DNA of 6,928 bases from an uncultured Bacilli bacterium (GTDB lineage Bacteria > Bacillota_I > Bacilli_A > RF39 > UBA660), in assembly GCA_910576985.1 (NCBI GenBank), contig CAJTLA010000062.1:1-6928 (forward strand). The letters run 5' to 3'. Both the position numbers and the translations under genes were made by a program. Below are positions 4,699 to 6,928 of this stretch, piece after piece. Position 1 is the stretch's first letter. Each line of letters begins with the position of its first letter. The notes under the pieces are model-generated. The model was not told the origin of the DNA. It did not search any database and worked only from the letters and a program-made list of their open reading frames with translations.

Positions 4699-5436
4699 AT
4701 GGAATACAAGGTAATGATTTCGGAGTTTGAGGGACCACTTGATTTGTTACTTCATTTGATTAAAGATGCTTCTATTGAGATTTTTGATATTGAAATTGGA
4801 AAGGTGACAGAGCAGTATATGGAATATATTCATTGTATGGAAACTATGAATTTGAATATTGCAAGTGAATATTTAACTATGGCTGCGGAGTTGATTGAAA
4901 TGAAATCAAGTGGTTTGTTACCAAAGCGAGACATTGATTTAGAGGATGAATATGAAGAAGATCCAAGGGAACGTTTGATTGAACGATTACTTGAATATCA
5001 GCGTTATAAGGAGGTAACTCCAAAGTTACAAGAGCTAGAGGAACAACGGCATGAGTATTATTCAAAAAATCCAGAGAGTTTAAAGGAGTATGTAGATATT
5101 TCTTATGAGAATGTAGATCTAGATATTGGGTTAGAAGATTTGCTAGAAGCGTTTAAAAAAATGCTGGAGCGTAAAGAGTTAGAAAAGCCACTTCAAACGA
5201 AAATTACAAAGAAAGAGTATTCTGTAAGTGCACGTAGTAATGAGATTCGTTTATTGCTTAATCGAAAGAAAAGAATTGAGTTTCATGAGTTGTTTGAGAT
5301 TGTTACAAGGGATTATGTGATTGTGACATTTTTATCGATTTTAGATTTGGCACGTAAGCAGGAACTTTGTATTTCTCAAGACCATAATTTTAATCAGATT
5401 GTATTAGAGGCAAAAGGGAGTGATGCTGGTGAATAA
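4699..5436 (+). CDS. scpA: Segregation and condensation protein A (kleisin)
   Basis: ScpA is the kleisin subunit of bacterial Smc-ScpAB condensin. It bridges the two Smc heads and holds a ScpB dimer, helping compact and segregate the chromosome on the nucleoid. The 245 residues match the family length. The N-terminal domain shows FEGPLDLLLHLIKDASIEIFDI (about 9-30) and YLTMAAELIEMKSSGLLP, both hallmark ScpA segments. The acidic DLEDEYEEDPRERLIERLLEYQRYK that follows is the typical start of the middle region. The C-terminal winged helix is at about 185-235 (RIEFHELFEIVTRDYVIVTFLSILDLARKQ). A weak GGATGTGG precedes the ATG. It overlaps scpB by eight bases. Confidence 0.97.
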   Translation: MEYKVMISEFEGPLDLLLHLIKDASIEIFDIEIGKVTEQYMEYIHCMETMNLNIASEYLTMAAELIEMKSSGLLPKRDIDLEDEYEEDPRERLIERLLEYQRYKEVTPKLQELEEQRHEYYSKNPESLKEYVDISYENVDLDIGLEDLLEAFKKMLERKELEKPLQTKITKKEYSVSARSNEIRLLLNRKKRIEFHELFEIVTRDYVIVTFLSILDLARKQELCISQDHNFNQIVLEAKGSDAGE

Positions 5437-5992
5437 AAAGGCAGTTTTAGAGGGGATATTATTTGTTGTTGGAGAGGAGGGTTTGACAGCCCTTGAATTG
5501 CAACGTATATTAGAGGTAAGTGAGTATGAGTTTCAAAAGTTGATTTCGGATTTGGATGATGATTATAAAAGGGATGATCGTGGGATTCAAATTGCTTTTT
5601 TGGGTAATCGTTATAAATTAGTGACGAAGCAAGAGCATAAGTCTTATTATCAGAAATTGGTTACGATTGAAGAGAATAGAAAGTTGTCTGACGCAGCTTT
5701 AGAAACATTGGCTATTATTGCCTATAATAATCCGATTACTAGGGTACAAATAGATGAGATTCGTGGGATTTCTAGTATTCATCATGTAAGAAGGTTGTTA
5801 TTGAAAAATTTGATTAAAGAGGTTGGAAAATCAGATCTTCCAGGAAAACCTACATTGTATGGTGTTACAAAAGATTTTTTAGATTATTTTGGATTATCTT
5901 CTATTGATGATTTACCTAAAATAAAGATGGAAGTTACTGAGGATGAAAAGCAGGTAGATTTATTTGAATCAAAATATAAAGAAGATCTTTAA
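5429..5992 (+). CDS. scpB: Segregation and condensation protein B
   Basis: ScpB forms a dimer that binds the middle of ScpA and regulates Smc head engagement in the condensin complex. The sequence shows two winged-helix domains: KAVLEGILFVVGEEGLT to about residue 80, then LSDAALETLAIIAYNNPITRVQIDEIRGI, the most conserved ScpB segment. GKPTLYGVTKDFLDYFGL follows, then an acidic tail. From GTG 5429 the protein has 187 residues, normal for the family. I prefer GTG 5429 because AAAGGGAG ends eight bases upstream; GTG 5420 overlaps that site and ATG 5423 lies only two bases after it. The eight-base overlap with scpA implies translational coupling. No convincing terminator follows in the 156 bases before tRNA-Leu, and rluB, a common neighbour in other Firmicutes, is absent. 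Confidence 0.96.
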   Translation: MNKKAVLEGILFVVGEEGLTALELQRILEVSEYEFQKLISDLDDDYKRDDRGIQIAFLGNRYKLVTKQEHKSYYQKLVTIEENRKLSDAALETLAIIAYNNPITRVQIDEIRGISSIHHVRRLLLKNLIKEVGKSDLPGKPTLYGVTKDFLDYFGLSSIDDLPKIKMEVTEDEKQVDLFESKYKEDL

Positions 5993-6127
5993 TGGTTTGT
6001 TTATGTCCAATATGTATGAATTAAGTAAATATGTTTTGATTCATTTGGATATGAGACTATTATATGTTAGATTGATGTTTCTATCTTTTAAATTTTATTA
6101 ATTTATGGGTTCATTTTTTTTAAAATG

Positions 6128-6136
6128 TGGTATAAT
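6128..6136 (+). promoter_or_regulatory. Extended -10 promoter of tRNA-Leu
   Basis: TGG-TATAAT at 6128-6136 is a consensus extended -10, twelve bases before the mature tRNA 5' end. The -35 region is poor. Confidence 0.65.
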
Positions 6137-6148
6137 TAATTTGTACTT

Positions 6149-6234
6149 GCTTGTGTGGCGGAATTGGTAGACGCGCACGACTCAAAATCGTGTGATCTTT
6201 GATCATGTGGGTTCGATTCCCACCACAAGCACCA
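6149..6234 (+). tRNA. tRNA-Leu (anticodon CAA)
   Basis: This 86-base class II tRNA has acceptor GCTTGTG/CACAAGC, anticodon stem CACGA/TCGTG with loop CTCAAAA, a long variable arm (GATC-TTT-GATC), T arm GTGGG-TTCGATT-CCCAC, and encoded CCA. Anticodon CAA reads the Leu codon UUG. Confidence 0.96.
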
Positions 6235-6270
6235 GATTGATACCAAACTCGAACTTCGGGTTAAAATAAC

Positions 6271-6298
6271 AAAACGACTTGTAAAAAAGTCGTTTTTA
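6271..6298 (+). terminator. Intrinsic terminator after tRNA-Leu
   Basis: AAAACGACTT (6271-6280) pairs with AAGTCGTTTT (6287-6296) and ends in a T-run. A smaller stem, AACTC/GGGTT around GAACTTC, precedes it at 6246-6262. Its loop and right arm overlap the candidate antisense RNA promoter. Confidence 0.8.
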
Positions 6299-6307
6299 TG
6301 ATATTAT
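6279..6307 (+). promoter_or_regulatory. Candidate promoter of a convergent antisense RNA
   Basis: TTGTAA (6279-6284), exactly 17 bases, then TATTAT (6302-6307) preceded by TGA as an extended -10. It points toward the 3' end of the small peptide mRNA. The -35 lies in the loop of the tRNA-Leu terminator, which is unusual but physically possible. Confidence 0.5.
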
Positions 6308-6330
6308 GAATATGTCAAGGAAACTTGCAT

Positions 6331-6373
6331 AAAATAAAAAAGGGAATACTTAACTTTGGCGAGTTGAGTACTT
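6331..6373 (-). terminator. Intrinsic terminator of the small peptide mRNA
   Basis: On the minus strand, AAGTACTCAACT pairs imperfectly (one G-U, one mismatch) with AGTTAAGTATT, followed by CCC, six T, A and four T. The same bases can instead pair with the mRNA 5' leader. Confidence 0.55.
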
Positions 6374-6388
6374 ACCTGTAAATGGTCA

Positions 6389-6424
6389 AGCACTTAATCT
6401 ATGCTAGATTGAGTGCTATTTCTT
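6389..6424 (+). terminator. Intrinsic terminator of the putative antisense RNA
   Basis: A 13-bp stem (6389-6401 with 6405-6417, loop TGC) is fully paired on the plus strand through one G-U and is followed by ATTTCTTTA. On the minus strand the same position becomes an A-C mismatch and no T-run follows, so the hairpin is oriented for plus-strand transcription. Confidence 0.6.
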
Positions 6425-6505
6425 TATACATAGAATCATTAAAGAGACTATTAATAAAATGATTATTAATATTAGAAATGAGATTAATAAATCTTTTTTC
6501 TTCAT
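6416..6505 (-). CDS. Small hydrophobic peptide, putative type I toxin
   Basis: This 29-residue ORF encodes MKKKD, an unbroken Leu/Ile-rich helix (residues 6-27), then KK. It is a single membrane-spanning peptide with Lys caps at both ends. Type I toxins of Gram-positive bacteria such as Fst, TxpA and BsrG share this size class and a single helix, but the sequence matches none that I recognise. AAAGGAGG (6522-6515) is nine bases upstream of the ATG, with its first four bases in a small hairpin (CTTTC-TTAT-GAAAG). A strong promoter lies 64 bases before the start. A leader able to pair with the mRNA 3' end and a convergent antisense RNA complete the picture. It could instead be a harmless small membrane peptide; the surrounding RNA architecture makes a toxin the better reading. 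Confidence 0.6.
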   Translation of the reverse strand: MKKKDLLISFLILIIILLIVSLMILCIKK

Positions 6506-6568
6506 AATATCAAGCCTCCTTTCATAAGAAAGTTGGCAAGCACTCAGCAATTAAGTTTCCCTACTTCA

Positions 6569-6597
6569 ATTATAACAAATTAGTAGCTATATAACAA
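6569..6597 (-). promoter_or_regulatory. Promoter of the small peptide gene
   Basis: On the minus strand, TTGTTA (6597-6592), a 17-base spacer and consensus TATAAT (6574-6569) preceded by TGT as an extended -10. Transcription would start near 6562, at the beginning of the leader that pairs with the 3' end. Confidence 0.75.
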
Positions 6598-6674
6598 TAA
6601 ATATAAACTAAATTATGACAATTTAGTAAACATACTTGCAAATTGACAAAGTCAATATTGATAGGAGTTATCAA

Positions 6675-6928
6675 ATAGAGAAATATATAATTTTAGAAAA
6701 TGATTTTTATAAAATATTAATATCGGAATCTTTAAAAGATTATGGTGAAGAAGTGTTAAAATATTCTGCAAATAAACTCAAAGAATATCTATTCTTTTTT
6801 AAAGATAATTATGGAACAAAAATAAAAGGAGCATTTTTTCTGACTCGTGAAGATTTTTTTAATAGAATTAAAAGGTTATCTCCCGAAGCTAATCTTCCTA
6901 GTTGGGCTCAAGGATGTTTTTATGGTGG
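6675..6928 (+). CDS. Unrecognised protein, 5' part, runs off the window
   Basis: An open frame of 84 codons plus two bases reaches the window end. From ATA 6675 it begins IEKYIILENDFYKILIS and later has GAFFLTREDFF, LPSWAQGCFYG and a helical KDYGEEVLKYSANKLKEYL. The layout faintly recalls the N-terminal part of small gluzincin-type peptidase-like proteins of Firmicutes, but no zinc motif is inside the window, so I assign no function. AGGAG (6663-6667) is seven bases upstream of ATA 6675, where an ATG would be expected; no ATG or GTG serves this frame. TTG 6636 is in frame but lacks a ribosome site. Either ATA is used, or the start has been lost and the gene is decaying. Confidence 0.5.
   Translation, partial: MEKYIILENDFYKILISESLKDYGEEVLKYSANKLKEYLFFFKDNYGTKIKGAFFLTREDFFNRIKRLSPEANLPSWAQGCFYG

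Larger units (their letters stand above)
6314..6424 (+). ncRNA. Putative cis-antisense (antitoxin) RNA, about 110 nt
   Basis: Its predicted 5' end follows the promoter at 6279-6307, and its predicted 3' end is the T-rich tail after the hairpin AGCACTTAATCTA (6389-6401) / TAGATTGAGTGCT (6405-6417). It would be fully complementary to the 3' part of the minus-strand peptide mRNA (about 6331-6424), including the last codon and stop. It also carries CAAGCACT (6387-6394), repeated at 6537-6544, so the same eight bases can pair with the peptide mRNA leader. This is the layout of type I antitoxins. No ORF is evident. Transcription is inferred, not shown. Confidence 0.45.

Noticed and set aside
4877..5065. 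Minus-strand open frame of 62 codons inside scpA
   Set aside because: It lies wholly within the confidently assigned scpA gene, has no ribosome site and resembles no family; it is an antisense shadow.
6342..6561. Terminal inverted repeats of a small transposable element (MITE)
   Set aside because: The two inverted segments coincide with the mRNA leader and terminator of the small peptide gene, and no target-site duplication is apparent; the RNA-pairing explanation accounts for them better.
1..6928. CRISPR array or phage integrase
   Set aside because: No set of regularly spaced short repeats and no recombinase-like ORF were found; the tRNA remnant is the only integration hint.

Overview
The window comes from an AT-rich, low-GC Firmicute that uses the standard genetic code (TGA is a stop, Trp is TGG). 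The scpA-scpB pair, strong AGGAGG-type ribosome sites, extended -10 promoters (TGn-TATAAT) and T-tailed intrinsic terminators fit the Bacilli/Erysipelotrichia side of the phylum. Placement in Erysipelotrichia is an inference from overall protein flavour only.

Left part (1-1960): an accessory-looking tRNA-Pro neighbourhood. A near-identical repeat of about 143 bp occurs twice (14-155 and 230-372). It consists of a conserved hairpin plus the last codons of a MvaI/BcnI-type restriction endonuclease gene. Between the copies lie a 3' remnant of a tRNA-Pro and its terminator. The second copy continues into the intact nuclease gene (minus strand), followed by a GNAT acetyltransferase (plus strand) and a full-length tRNA-Pro with the unusual anticodon CGG. 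No DNA methyltransferase is visible in the window.

Middle part (1970-3672): a decayed ferritin-like gene (minus) in two frames, an XRE-type regulator (plus) with a possible operator in the shared upstream region, an unrecognised Ser/Thr/Glu-rich protein with a C-terminal membrane anchor (plus), and a convergent RNHCP-domain zinc protein (minus). The last two share a bidirectional terminator.

Core part (3780-6300): a small two-helix membrane protein overlapping a DUF3603/YjbA-like gene, then a separately promoted scpA-scpB operon encoding the kleisin and winged-helix subunits of SMC condensin, which act with Smc in chromosome segregation. A tRNA-Leu(CAA) follows with its own promoter and terminator.

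Right part (6280-6928): the most interesting segment. On the minus strand, a 29-residue Lys-flanked hydrophobic peptide has a strong promoter, a partly occluded ribosome site, a 5' leader that can pair with the mRNA 3' end, and its own terminator. A convergent plus-strand promoter and terminator would make an antisense RNA of about 110 nt covering the mRNA 3' end and carrying a short repeat complementary to the leader. This is the architecture of a type I toxin-antitoxin locus and does not match a specific family I can name. The window ends inside an unrecognised plus-strand gene whose apparent start codon is ATA.
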